Source: Pedosphaera sp. (GTDB taxonomy: Bacteria; Verrucomicrobiota; Verrucomicrobiia; Limisphaerales; SIBE01). Taken from it: 50,961 nucleotides of DNA. Of the stretch, positions 22,740 to 31,628 are shown one piece after another; positions within the stretch are counted from its first letter, which is position 1; each line of letters opens with the position of its first letter. Both the position numbers and the translations under genes were made by a program. Where the stretch lies: the NCBI GenBank assembly GCA_009695265.1, contig SIBE01000002.1, positions 1 through 50,961 on the forward strand, given 5' to 3'. The notes below the pieces were generated by a model, which saw nothing but the letters and a program-made list of their open reading frames with translations, was not told the DNA's origin and searched no databases.

Positions 22740-23252
22740 TTACTGAGCTTTCTCCACACGCGCCTGAAGCACTCTAGCAAGTTGAGATGCCGGAGTATTC
22801 AGGAGGCGGACTAACTGGGATGAGGGAGCCTGCAATACACCGAGCAACTTGCCTCGAAGCACCTCGATGGAGGGAAGATCCGCGAGCGTCTGGAGGTCGG
22901 CCGTTTCGAGCCTTTGATTATTCAAATAACCAAACTTGAGCTTTGGTCTTTCAAATTCCGACTGGAAAGTTTTGAGGATCTTGGCAGCGGCTGACACGTC
23001 GCGCTGACCAGTGACGACTGCCATCTGTCCTGTCAAAGATCCGGTCAAATCGGTCGTTCTGCTTTCCTTCACCGCTATACGGAAGATGGAGTTCTTTACC
23101 ACGTGGATCTCCGCTCCGTTTTTGCCGAGGCGTTTGCGAAGTTCACTGAAGTGGCCAACAGTCAACCCTCGGTAATCAACAACAATAAAGAAAGGAGAAC
23201 TGTTCAATCGCTGAATGTATTCAGCACTAATAAGTTTTTTCTCAACACGCAT
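22740..23252 (-). CDS. rplJ: 50S ribosomal protein L10
   Basis: 170 aa MRVEKKLISAEYIQRLNSSPFFIVVDYRGLTVGHFSELRKRLGKNGAEIHVVKNSI. Confidence 0.96.
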   Translation of the reverse strand: MRVEKKLISAEYIQRLNSSPFFIVVDYRGLTVGHFSELRKRLGKNGAEIHVVKNSIFRIAVKESRTTDLTGSLTGQMAVVTGQRDVSAAAKILKTFQSEFERPKLKFGYLNNQRLETADLQTLADLPSIEVLRGKLLGVLQAPSSQLVRLLNTPASQLARVLQARVEKAQ

Positions 23253-23270
23253 GGTAAGTGATAGTTAGAG

Positions 23271-23966
23271 TTAGGCCGCCAGGAATTCGCGCACATCCAG
23301 CCGGACAGGCGGACTCATAGTGGACGACAACGTGCAACTAATGATGAACGTACCCTTGACGGTTGACGGACGGGCTTTCGCAACCGCCTCGATCACCGAA
23401 CGCACATTCTCCACAATCTGTGGAGGTGTAAAATTTACCTTCCCAACGGGCACATGAATATTTCCTGCCTTGTCTATCTTGAACTCAACACGTCCTGCTT
23501 TCACTTCTCTCACTGCTTTCGCGGTGTCTTCCGTAACGGTTCCAGTTTTGGGGTTTGGCATCAGCCCTCGCGGGCCGAGAACTTTGCCAAGCTTGCGAAC
23601 TTCGATCATTGCTTCCGGAGTGGATATCGCCACATCAAAGTCGGACCAACCCTCGTTGCATTTTTTGATGAGTTCATCATAACCGACATGTTCCGCGCCT
23701 GCCGCCTTTGCGGCGTCTGCGGCATTGCCGGGCTTAGCGAAGACAAGGACGCGGACGGTCTTGCCACTTCCATGGGGAAGCGGGACGGTTCCGCGCACCA
23801 TCTGGTCTGATTGCTTTGGATCCACTCCGAGGCGGAAAGCAAGTTCGACCGTTTCATTGAACTTGGCTTTCGGAAACTTTCCTACAATATCGACGGCTAA
23901 CTTGAGTGGGTAGGACTTGGAACTGTCCACCAGTTCAAGGGCTTTTTTGTAACGTTTGCTTGGCAT
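23271..23966 (-). CDS. rplA: 50S ribosomal protein L1
   Basis: 231 aa MPSKRYKKALELVDSSKSYPLKLAVDIV...[46 protein letters not shown]. Confidence 0.97.
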   Translation of the reverse strand: MPSKRYKKALELVDSSKSYPLKLAVDIVGKFPKAKFNETVELAFRLGVDPKQSDQMVRGTVPLPHGSGKTVRVLVFAKPGNAADAAKAAGAEHVGYDELIKKCNEGWSDFDVAISTPEAMIEVRKLGKVLGPRGLMPNPKTGTVTEDTAKAVREVKAGRVEFKIDKAGNIHVPVGKVNFTPPQIVENVRSVIEAVAKARPSTVKGTFIISCTLSSTMSPPVRLDVREFLAA

Positions 23967-24013
23967 TTTTAATTGCGGTGCAATCGAGCGTGTGGCTCTC
24001 CCGCGTTTAATGG

Positions 24014-24439
24014 TTAACCCTGAATTTCGATTCCCATGCTCCGAGCCGTCCCTGCTATGACTCGGAAACCCGCTTCTTCATTCGTCGCATTGAGGTCTTT
24101 CATCTTCAATTTGACAATTTCCATCACTTGTTTGCGCGTGACTTTCCCTACTTTTTCCTTGTTTGGCGTCTTCGACCCAGCAGCGATGCCCGCAGCCTTC
24201 TTAAGCAGTATTGACGCTGGCGGGGTCTTGGTGATGAACGTGAATGATTTGTCTTGATATACCGTTATGATCACCGGAATCACCATGCCCGGCTGATCCT
24301 TGGTGGCGGCGTTAAATTCCTTGCAAAAGGCCATGATGTTCACGCCTTGCTGCCCAAGGGCTGGACCAACGGGTGGTGCCGGGTTGGCCTGCCCTGCAGG
24401 AATCTGCAATTTTACCTGTCCTACAACTTTTTTCGCCAT
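24014..24439 (-). CDS. rplK: 50S ribosomal protein L11
   Basis: 141 aa [46 protein letters not shown]. Confidence 0.97.
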   Translation of the reverse strand: MAKKVVGQVKLQIPAGQANPAPPVGPALGQQGVNIMAFCKEFNAATKDQPGMVIPVIITVYQDKSFTFITKTPPASILLKKAAGIAAGSKTPNKEKVGKVTRKQVMEIVKLKMKDLNATNEEAGFRVIAGTARSMGIEIQG

Positions 24440-24485
24440 AAATTTCTCAGTCTTCTTGAGCCCTCTTCAATTGTTCATAAGCCTC

Positions 24486-25040
24486 TCAGGCCTTTTCAAC
24501 TTGCCAGTACTCTAGTTCGACAGGTGTATTTCGTCCGAAAATATTCACTGTGATCTTCAGCTTTCCACGCTCTGGCTCGATTTCTTCGATAACACCACTG
24601 AAATTCAAGAATGGACCATCGTTGATCTTGATGGTCTCTCCCATTTCAAAATTCACTTTCGGCTTTTCCCGATCCTCAGAATCTGAGATTTGTTCCTTGA
24701 TGACAGCGATCTCCTCCGGAGTCACCGGAATGGGCCTCTCACCACCTACAAATCCAATGATTCCGGGTGTGTCTCGGACGAAATACCAAGGTTTCTCCAA
24801 AATGCGGCGATTGTCATCCAGCAACATTACATTGATATAAACGTATCCAGGGTGCAATTTCCTAGTGCTTACGGTCTTCTTTCCACTGCGCACTTCGGCG
24901 ACCTTTTCCATTGGAACCAGAACCTCCTGAATGTATTCCCCCATTTCCTCAGTTTTCAGCCGCTTTTCGATGCTATCTTTCACCTTTTGCTCCTGCCCAG
25001 ACAAAGTATGAATGACGAACCATTGGGTTGGCATAAGCAA
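24486..25040 (-). CDS. nusG: Transcription termination/antitermination protein NusG
   Basis: MPTQWFVIHTLSGQEQKVKDSIEKRLKTEEMGEYIQEVLVPMEKVAEV...PGYVYINVMLLDDNRRILEKPWYFVRDTPGIIGFVGG. Confidence 0.97.
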   Translation of the reverse strand: MLMPTQWFVIHTLSGQEQKVKDSIEKRLKTEEMGEYIQEVLVPMEKVAEVRSGKKTVSTRKLHPGYVYINVMLLDDNRRILEKPWYFVRDTPGIIGFVGGERPIPVTPEEIAVIKEQISDSEDREKPKVNFEMGETIKINDGPFLNFSGVIEEIEPERGKLKITVNIFGRNTPVELEYWQVEKA

Positions 25041-25048
25041 ATTGATAT

Positions 25049-25306
25049 CTAAATGAGGAAGTTCAACGCTCTTGATACTAGGAAATCCACCGTAACCGTG
25101 AATAGTCCAAGCAATGCAATTGTTATTATAACTACCACCGTGGATTCCCTTAATTCTTCAAAGCTCGGCCAGGTACATTTCCTGAGTTCTTCGCGAGTTT
25201 CTGATACATATCCTGAAAAACGCAACAGATAACCCTTGCGCCACAGAAAGGCGAAAGCCACTCCGGTCACCACGGCCCAAATAATTAATTGTGTGTAATT
25301 TTTCAC
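25049..25306 (-). CDS. secE: Preprotein translocase subunit SecE
   Basis: 85 aa; GYVSETREELRKCTWPSFEELRESTVVVIITIALLGLFTVTVDFLV; position upstream of nusG. Confidence 0.93.
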   Translation of the reverse strand: MKNYTQLIIWAVVTGVAFAFLWRKGYLLRFSGYVSETREELRKCTWPSFEELRESTVVVIITIALLGLFTVTVDFLVSRALNFLI

Positions 25307-25322
25307 AGTAATCTCGCTTTGG

Positions 25323-25409
25323 CGGAGGGGGAGGGATTCGAACCCCCGTTGGCGGTTAAGCCAAAGCGGTTTTCAAGACCGCCGCGATAGACCACTCTGC
25401 CACCCCTCC
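25323..25409 (-). tRNA. tRNA-Ser (anticodon UGA)
   Basis: Minus strand GGAGGGG...GGTCTTGAAAACC...long variable arm...GGGGGTTCGAATCCC...CCCCTCC; CCA not encoded. Confidence 0.95.
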
Positions 25410-25424
25410 GGCATGCGTTATTGG

Positions 25425-25497
25425 CAGGGCGTGAGGGACTTGAACCCCCAACCAACGGTTTTGGAGACCGCTACTCTACCAATTGAGCTAACGCCCT
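25425..25497 (-). tRNA. tRNA-Trp (anticodon CCA)
   Basis: Minus strand AGGGCGTTAGCTCAATTGGTAGAGTAGCGGTCTCCAAAACCGTTGGTTGGGGGTTCAAGTCCCTCACGCCCTG; cloverleaf intact. Confidence 0.96.
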
Positions 25498-25566
25498 GTT
25501 CGAAGCCATTTTCTGCTAAACGGCAGCCCTAGGATCAGAGATCTGTTTCGCACTCAGTTCCTCGAA

Positions 25567-26760
25567 TTATGATGCCACTACTTCACTGACACGACCGGCG
25601 CCAATTGTGCGACCGCCCTCACGAATGGCAAATCGCTGGCCTTTCTCCATTGCCACCGGGGCGATCAGCGTAATTTCCACCGAAACATTATCTCCAGGCA
25701 TAACCATTTCAACTCCTTGAGGAAGCGCAACAGTGCCGGTCACATCAGACGTGCGGAAATAGAATTGTGGTCTGTAATTCGTAAAGAATGGAGTATGTCT
25801 GCCACCTTCTTCCTTGGACAACACGTAAACTTCGGCTTTGAAGCTGATGTGAGGCTTGATTGATCCTGGTTTTGCCAGCACCATACCACGTTCGACTTCC
25901 TCTTTCTTCGTGCCGCGCAGAAGAACACCAACGTTGTCACCAGCATTAGCTGAATCCAACAGCTTTCGGAACATTTCAATGTCTGTCGCTACCGTCTTTC
26001 GCGTATCTTTGAGACCAACGATTTCAACTTCCTCCATCTTCTTGAGCACACCGCGTTCAACGCGCCCTGTCACAACCGTCCCACGGCCTTCGATGTTAAA
26101 TACGTCCTCAACACACATCAGAAATGGCTTGTCCACTTCTCGTGTCGGAAGGGGAATGTTTTTATCGACTGCATCCAAGAGAGCTTGAATAGCCTTTTCA
26201 CCTTCAGGCTCAGCCGCCAGGGCTTTTGTCGCACTACCTCGGACGACTGGCGCAGTATCGCCTGGAAATTGATATTTGTTAAGAAGATCACGAATCTCCA
26301 TTTCCACCAAATCCAACAACTCAGGATCATCGACCAAATCTACCTTGTTCAAAAATACAACAATCGCGGGAACTCCAACCTGACGGGCAAGAAGGATATG
26401 TTCGCGTGTCTGTGGCATCGGACCATCCGCCGCACTGACCACGAGGATCGCGCCATCCATCTGAGCTGCGCCCGTGATCATGTTCTTCACATAGTCTGCG
26501 TGACCCGGGCAATCAATATGCGCGTAGTGCCGGGTATCGCTCTGATACTCCACGTGGGACACAGCGATGGTGACAGTTTTTGTCGCGTCACGAACAGTGC
26601 CTCCCTTGGTGATGTCCGCGTAAGAGATCCGATTTGCAAGCCCCTTCCGTGCTTGAACCTCGACGATTGCGGCAGTGAGAGTGGATTTCCCGTGATCAAC
26701 GTGACCAATTGTCCCGACGTTGACGTGCGGCTTTGTTCTTTGAAAGGCTTCTTTTGCCAT
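25567..26760 (-). CDS. tuf: Elongation factor Tu
   Basis: 397 aa [33 protein letters not shown]...[49 protein letters not shown]. Confidence 0.98.
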   Translation of the reverse strand: MAKEAFQRTKPHVNVGTIGHVDHGKSTLTAAIVEVQARKGLANRISYADITKGGTVRDATKTVTIAVSHVEYQSDTRHYAHIDCPGHADYVKNMITGAAQMDGAILVVSAADGPMPQTREHILLARQVGVPAIVVFLNKVDLVDDPELLDLVEMEIRDLLNKYQFPGDTAPVVRGSATKALAAEPEGEKAIQALLDAVDKNIPLPTREVDKPFLMCVEDVFNIEGRGTVVTGRVERGVLKKMEEVEIVGLKDTRKTVATDIEMFRKLLDSANAGDNVGVLLRGTKKEEVERGMVLAKPGSIKPHISFKAEVYVLSKEEGGRHTPFFTNYRPQFYFRTSDVTGTVALPQGVEMVMPGDNVSVEITLIAPVAMEKGQRFAIREGGRTIGAGRVSEVVAS

Positions 26761-26810
26761 TGCGATTTCCTGTTTTAGTTTGGTTCTGTGTTGTATCTGC
26801 TAAATACTAA

Positions 26811-26886
26811 TGGAGCCCATGATCGGGATCGAACCGATGACCTCGTCCTTACCAAGGACGTGCTCTGCCAACTGAGCTACATGGGC
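26811..26886 (-). tRNA. tRNA-Thr (anticodon GGU)
   Basis: Minus strand GCCCATGTAGCTCAGTTGGCAGAGCACGTCCTTGGTAAGGACGAGGTCATCGGTTCGATCCCGATCATGGGCTCCA; encoded CCA. Confidence 0.96.
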
Positions 26887-26920
26887 TGCGCCCACGAAAA
26901 TCTCCGAGCCTGAAGACGAC

Positions 26921-26977
26921 AAAAAAGCCCACTAATCCAAGCTCCCCGCCTCTCACCGTCTTGGGATTAATGGCTTT
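26921..26977 (-). terminator. Terminator of the respiratory operon upstream of tRNA-Thr/tuf
   Basis: Minus strand AAGCCATTAATCCCAAG...CTTGGATTAGTGGGCTTTTTTG; long imperfect stem, about 18-nt loop, U-tract. Confidence 0.7.
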
Positions 26978-27063
26978 TCACACCTTCTAAACCCGCCAAT
27001 GTGGGCGTGAATATATGTTTCCAGTAAAAAGTGTCAATGGGTTTTTCAGTTTTTGCTGAAAAA

Positions 27064-27723
27064 TTACTCATCTGCCGGAAATTGTAACAAATCTTCGGCC
27101 GTCCACTGGGGATGTCCAGCCATTTTCTCTTTGACGGCTTTAATCTGTTGAGGGCTTACGAGTGATGCTTTGTTACCCCATGCCTGACGGATGTAGGAAA
27201 TAGCCGCAGCAAGATCAGCATCAGAAAGGCTTTCACCGACCCCTCCGGGCATTGCAGCGTTGTACATTTCGCCCTTGACGGAGATCTCTCCTTGCAGTCC
27301 ATACAACGCTATTCTGATCATTCGACCGGGCCCCGGCGTGTTCACCCATTCGGACCCCGCCAGGGGTGGTGCCAACGGAGATTGTGAGCCTAGCCCCGTC
27401 GGTTGATGACAAACACCACAGGCTTGCTCATACACAACTTTCCCGCGCGCCAACAACGCTTCGGTGTCGCTCTTGGGTTGAAGGGAATCTACCTGAGCGA
27501 ACGAGTCAAATGAACCATAGACCCGTGCCTGGAACCCCGCCGCATTATGATCGAGATGCAACTGAGCCCAGTAAAACAACACCCCAAGCAGAACAACGAG
27601 CCACAGCGGAACGGCCTTGAGCTCAACTACTGGCTCATTCACGTCGCCGCCACGTACGACACCATCGCTGCGGTTGGATGCGCCTTGGCGATCTCTACGT
27701 GATGGTTTCGGATTGTGACTCAT
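27064..27723 (-). CDS. Membrane-anchored mono-haem cytochrome c
   Basis: 219 aa; N-terminal TM (VPLWLVVLLGVLFYWAQL); GKVVYEQACGVCHQPTGLG single CxxCH. Confidence 0.88.
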   Translation of the reverse strand: MSHNPKPSRRDRQGASNRSDGVVRGGDVNEPVVELKAVPLWLVVLLGVLFYWAQLHLDHNAAGFQARVYGSFDSFAQVDSLQPKSDTEALLARGKVVYEQACGVCHQPTGLGSQSPLAPPLAGSEWVNTPGPGRMIRIALYGLQGEISVKGEMYNAAMPGGVGESLSDADLAAAISYIRQAWGNKASLVSPQQIKAVKEKMAGHPQWTAEDLLQFPADE

Positions 27724-27726
27724 GAA

Positions 27727-28443
27727 CTAATTGACACCGGACGGACTCGCTGCCACAGGAACCGAGTTAGTGTCACTTGCCACTGGCTTTGGTTTTTCTG
27801 GCGCAGGTGCCTCGAAAATCGGTTCCTCAGCTCTGAGGCTTAAAAGGTACGCCACCAAAGCGGTTGCTTCTGGCTTGGGAACGATTTCGTAGCCACTTTC
27901 GGCACCAGATTCAGCACTCAATGGAAGTGCATCCATCACACGTTCTCTGATGATTTTTCGTTTCTCAAAGAGGAATCGATACGAAGGCATCGACGATCCC
28001 GGAGACACCAACTTCGGGTTGAAAAGGTGAGTTAGGTGCCAGATCTCGTTCGTCTGGCGCACTCCCACATTCGCAAGATCCTGTCCGACTCTCATGGAAC
28101 CCACCATCACCGGTCGATCATGGATATAATCCGCAGCTACGCTTGGCCGGATACCCCATCCCCGTGCCACATCTCCACCCCGGTATTTCACCAGCTTGCC
28201 CTTGTTGATTTCCGCCTCTGCCCTGATTTGTTGAGTGTGGCAGTACGCGCAGCCATTGGCTCGATAGATGTCGCGCCCCTGTGCTGCGGCTCCAGGACGT
28301 GCGGCAGGATAGAAGGATCCGGTCGCTGGCACCGTGGCTGGTTGGAGATTTCCCAACTGTAGAACAGACCCAAAGATCACACCATACCATGACAAAGCGA
28401 AGCTCAACAGGACTCCAAGAAAGATCAACGGCCCGTAATTCAT
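27727..28443 (-). CDS. ccoO: cbb3-type cytochrome c oxidase subunit II-like (CcoO), mono-haem
   Basis: MNYGPLIFLGVLLSFALSWYG...GRDIYRANGCAYCHTQQIRAE...GSMRVGQDLANVG...SSMPSYRFLF; start overlaps the upstream stop (ATGA). Confidence 0.85.
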   Translation of the reverse strand: MNYGPLIFLGVLLSFALSWYGVIFGSVLQLGNLQPATVPATGSFYPAARPGAAAQGRDIYRANGCAYCHTQQIRAEAEINKGKLVKYRGGDVARGWGIRPSVAADYIHDRPVMVGSMRVGQDLANVGVRQTNEIWHLTHLFNPKLVSPGSSMPSYRFLFEKRKIIRERVMDALPLSAESGAESGYEIVPKPEATALVAYLLSLRAEEPIFEAPAPEKPKPVASDTNSVPVAASPSGVN

Positions 28444-29918
28444 GCTCCCCTCCCCGAAATCTTGACGAAACGCGTCGAAGGTTTCTCTGAAATGCAACAC
28501 GAGCACCAAGACAAGTAGGAGAAACGGCACACATTGACCAACAATACCGTCGCACCAACCAGCACAAGCAAGGAACCGAGCGTCGCGATGCCCATAAATG
28601 GAACTGTCTTCCTCACGACATCTATGAAGTTGAGCGCTGGATTATCGAGAGCTTGACCTTGGACGAAACCTCCGATGATCAATGGCATCGAAACCAAAAT
28701 CGCTCCTAGACCCGCCAACCAGAAATTAAGCCCCACAAACGATGGGCGTTCACTCCGCCTGTCGGAGAGTTGAGGAGAAATCGAATAAATAGCACCAACC
28801 AGAACGAGGCTGACAAAACCCAAAAGAAACAGTTGCGATGTCCCCATCGACGTTATCGTCAGCGCACCGGGGTGACCGATCGATGCAATCACACTGATCG
28901 CCCTGATCAACCCGACGACGAGATACGCTCCGCATCCGGCAATGAAAAATTTCGCACCAGAGTCGCTCCATACGCGCGCGTACACACCTTGCAATGTTAA
29001 ATGCACGTTTGTCGCGAACGCCAGGACGGCAGTGACTCCCAGAACCAGACCAGCGTCGCTCACTGCTGCCACCCATCTCGGAACCGGTGTGCCTGCGGGA
29101 ATGCCTCCATACGCGCCAAAGATTGCAAGCAGCCAGAACCCAAAAACCGCCAGCGCCCTGCTGTGTAAAGGCTTGTTTGCCGCCTTCGGCATGAAATAAT
29201 AAGCGGCGGCAAGAACGAGTGGAGCCAGCCACAATGACATCAAATTGTGCCCCGCCCATCCAGCGACGATGATTTGCAACACACCACGCACGGAGGAAAA
29301 AATCAGCAACAGTTGCACTGTGGCGTAAACCCACGGAAACCAGCAAAGCGCGGCCATCACATACCACATTGATGGATAGAGCCTACGCTCAGTGCGACCG
29401 TGAAACGTGATCAACGTGAACGCACCGATTATCAAGTAGCCAACAAGAAGAACTGCCGATGAGTAACCAGGAAACTCGAAACACTCGTAACCGGTACCAT
29501 CCCCCATCAGAACTCCTCCGACTCCCAGCGCGACTCCGACATTCCACGCGAGGACTGCAACGACGATGAACAAAGCACCCTGAACCAGGTTACGCCCCAA
29601 GCGAGCCACCAACCAAAGGGCGACGGCCATTCCGGCCTGGGACGCAAATCCAAAAACCACCGCGTTCGTCGCAGCCGGTCTCACTCGCCCGTAAGTTAAC
29701 CACGAAACATCACTCAGGAAATCTGGTGCGTGCATCTTGATCGATGCCACCATTCCAAGCAGGGATCCAACCCAGAACCACACCGCTGCAAGAACGAACA
29801 TCAGGAGAACAGGTGCGCGGCTTGAACGGTCAACTTCCGCTGTGGTAACGATGGTTTCACGCGTTTCCACGGCTGCTGGCGCTGGCGATAAAGTGTCTGT
29901 TGTAACGGTTGAATTCAT
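28440..29918 (-). CDS. CcoN-like (haem-copper oxidase subunit I fold) protein lacking most haem/CuB histidine ligands
   Basis: LTYGRVRPAATNAVVFGF (cf. CcoN FGRLRPLHTNxVIFxF); WAGHNLMSLWLAPLVLAAAYYFMPKAANKP (cf. WYGHNAVGFFLT..YYFVPKQA.RP); GFWLLAIFGAYGGIPAGTPVPRW (cf. HFWALI..WAGPHHLHYTALPDW); SMGTSQLFLLG..GAIYSISPQL (cf. TIGHVHAGALG..GALYHxIPRL). Confidence 0.85.
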   Translation of the reverse strand: MNSTVTTDTLSPAPAAVETRETIVTTAEVDRSSRAPVLLMFVLAAVWFWVGSLLGMVASIKMHAPDFLSDVSWLTYGRVRPAATNAVVFGFASQAGMAVALWLVARLGRNLVQGALFIVVAVLAWNVGVALGVGGVLMGDGTGYECFEFPGYSSAVLLVGYLIIGAFTLITFHGRTERRLYPSMWYVMAALCWFPWVYATVQLLLIFSSVRGVLQIIVAGWAGHNLMSLWLAPLVLAAAYYFMPKAANKPLHSRALAVFGFWLLAIFGAYGGIPAGTPVPRWVAAVSDAGLVLGVTAVLAFATNVHLTLQGVYARVWSDSGAKFFIAGCGAYLVVGLIRAISVIASIGHPGALTITSMGTSQLFLLGFVSLVLVGAIYSISPQLSDRRSERPSFVGLNFWLAGLGAILVSMPLIIGGFVQGQALDNPALNFIDVVRKTVPFMGIATLGSLLVLVGATVLLVNVCRFSYLSWCSCCISEKPSTRFVKISGRGA

Positions 29919-29936
29919 TCAACGACGGTCAACCAA

Positions 29937-30305
29937 TTACTCAAACTGGCTCGGCTTTTCCGGCGCTTTTGGAGGCGGCGCAAATGCCTTCTCAACGCGT
30001 GCCACCATGTTAGACCGTGAAGCGGCTGGGTTCTTCGATTCCCGGACGATGGTTTCCATCGCCTGATCGATGCGCAGTTGATACAAGCCCTTGTTGGGAT
30101 CGATGACCGAATAGCCGTTCAATTGCTGACTCGCGGTAGCTGTCTCAGCCAGAGCCTTCCGGCGCTCTGCAATGCGTACCGTGTTTAGGCCGGTCGGTGC
30201 CGTGTAATGCTTCATAAGCTGCACAAGCCCGGCGACGATCAGGAACGCGCCGAGCATGGCAATGAAGTAAACGAAGGATGATGTGCGTGATGAAGAATTG
30301 CTCAT
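29937..30305 (-). CDS. Small single-TM protein in the ACIII/CcoN-like operon
   Basis: MSNSSSRTSSFVYFIAMLGAFLIVAGLVQLMKHYTAPTGLNTVRIAERRKALAE; co-directional between actF and the CcoN-like gene. Confidence 0.75.
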   Translation of the reverse strand: MSNSSSRTSSFVYFIAMLGAFLIVAGLVQLMKHYTAPTGLNTVRIAERRKALAETATASQQLNGYSVIDPNKGLYQLRIDQAMETIVRESKNPAASRSNMVARVEKAFAPPPKAPEKPSQFE

Positions 30306-30313
30306 TCGACACC

Positions 30314-31624
30314 TCAATGGGTTTCAATTCCGGAAGGCGCAGATTTCACTTCGTGGTGCGTGATCGCCTCTTTCAGTCGCGGATCCCGCAGCGGATAAGG
30401 AGGATGAGCCGCAAACCATCGCCTGAAGACCGTGATGAGAACGAAGCCAATCCCCACGAAGCAGAGCACATCAAAAATATGCAATGACATCCCGGTCGGA
30501 TGTAGCACGGGCATGATGTTGAATTGCATATCCATGTAATGCATCAACCAAATCCATGCCGCCATTGGGAGCATGACCGTCATGGAAAGTTTGGCGTCGA
30601 TGCGTAGGAGGCACAGGAATGGAACGAAGAAATGTCCGAAGACGATGAGCATTCCCACATCCCACCAGCTCCCGGTTTCGCGAAGCACATACCAGAAAGT
30701 TTCCTCCGGAATACCGGCGTTCCAGATCAGGAAGTACTGGGAGAAGTGGATGTAGGCGTAGAAAACCGTGAATGCAAAAAGCAAAACGCCAAAGTCATGA
30801 AGCTGCCTCTTGTGGACAACATCCTTAAGTGGACCGGATTTCTTGTAATACAGGGCCAGGACGTAAGCGGTGGCCAATGTGACCCAGGTGCTCCCGGCAA
30901 AGTAGTAGACGCCGTACATCGTGGAAAACCAGGCGTGTTGGAGGGATTTCATCCAATAAATCGCCGCCAGCGTCAGCGTGAAAGCGAAAACGAAAATACC
31001 GCCGGCAGCCCACTTGCGCATGGCCACGGTATGTGAAGCCGCTCCGTCCTTGTCCTGATCCAGAGAATGCGATCGCAGGCGCCAGGAAAAAAGCCACCAG
31101 AGACAGAACAACATTACCGAGACCACCGTCCATGCCGGGCGATTAAAGAGCACTGACTTTGCCTGCAATGCGTGATCCCCAAGTGGATCGATATTCATCC
31201 AACCATAAATCTGCGGCGCAAAAATCAGAATCGGAAGGAATAACCCCAGCATCACCGGCGCAAGAGAGGCGATGTGCTCCAGCATCCGTCGAGTTGGGAC
31301 AGACCAAGCCGCATCAAACAAGTGGTGCAAGATCACGAGGAACAAGCTTCCCAAGCAAAGGCTCAGGAAAAACATGAAGGCAACCAGATAGGAATAGAGG
31401 AATTGCTTACCAAGGGTGTACTCGTGCTGTATTTGCGTGGATACGCCCGCGAGTTTTGAATCGAGAGCTGTCGTCGCAGTCGCGGTGGCGTGCTCCGCCC
31501 CTTCAACGGTGACGAAACCGAATATCACAGCGAGCGCCGAGATCAACAGACACCAGCAAAACCAGCGAGCAGATCGTCCATGACCCACAGCAGTGTCGAT
31601 ATTTGAAAGAGTTCGAGAATTCAT
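30314..31624 (-). CDS. actF: Alternative complex III integral membrane subunit ActF
   Basis: 436 aa multi-TM protein following ActE; FLSLCLGSLFLVILHHLFDAAWSVPTRRMLEHIASLAPVMLGLFLPI; ACIII order. Confidence 0.85.
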   Translation of the reverse strand: MNSRTLSNIDTAVGHGRSARWFCWCLLISALAVIFGFVTVEGAEHATATATTALDSKLAGVSTQIQHEYTLGKQFLYSYLVAFMFFLSLCLGSLFLVILHHLFDAAWSVPTRRMLEHIASLAPVMLGLFLPILIFAPQIYGWMNIDPLGDHALQAKSVLFNRPAWTVVSVMLFCLWWLFSWRLRSHSLDQDKDGAASHTVAMRKWAAGGIFVFAFTLTLAAIYWMKSLQHAWFSTMYGVYYFAGSTWVTLATAYVLALYYKKSGPLKDVVHKRQLHDFGVLLFAFTVFYAYIHFSQYFLIWNAGIPEETFWYVLRETGSWWDVGMLIVFGHFFVPFLCLLRIDAKLSMTVMLPMAAWIWLMHYMDMQFNIMPVLHPTGMSLHIFDVLCFVGIGFVLITVFRRWFAAHPPYPLRDPRLKEAITHHEVKSAPSGIETH

Positions 31625-31628
31625 AGAC

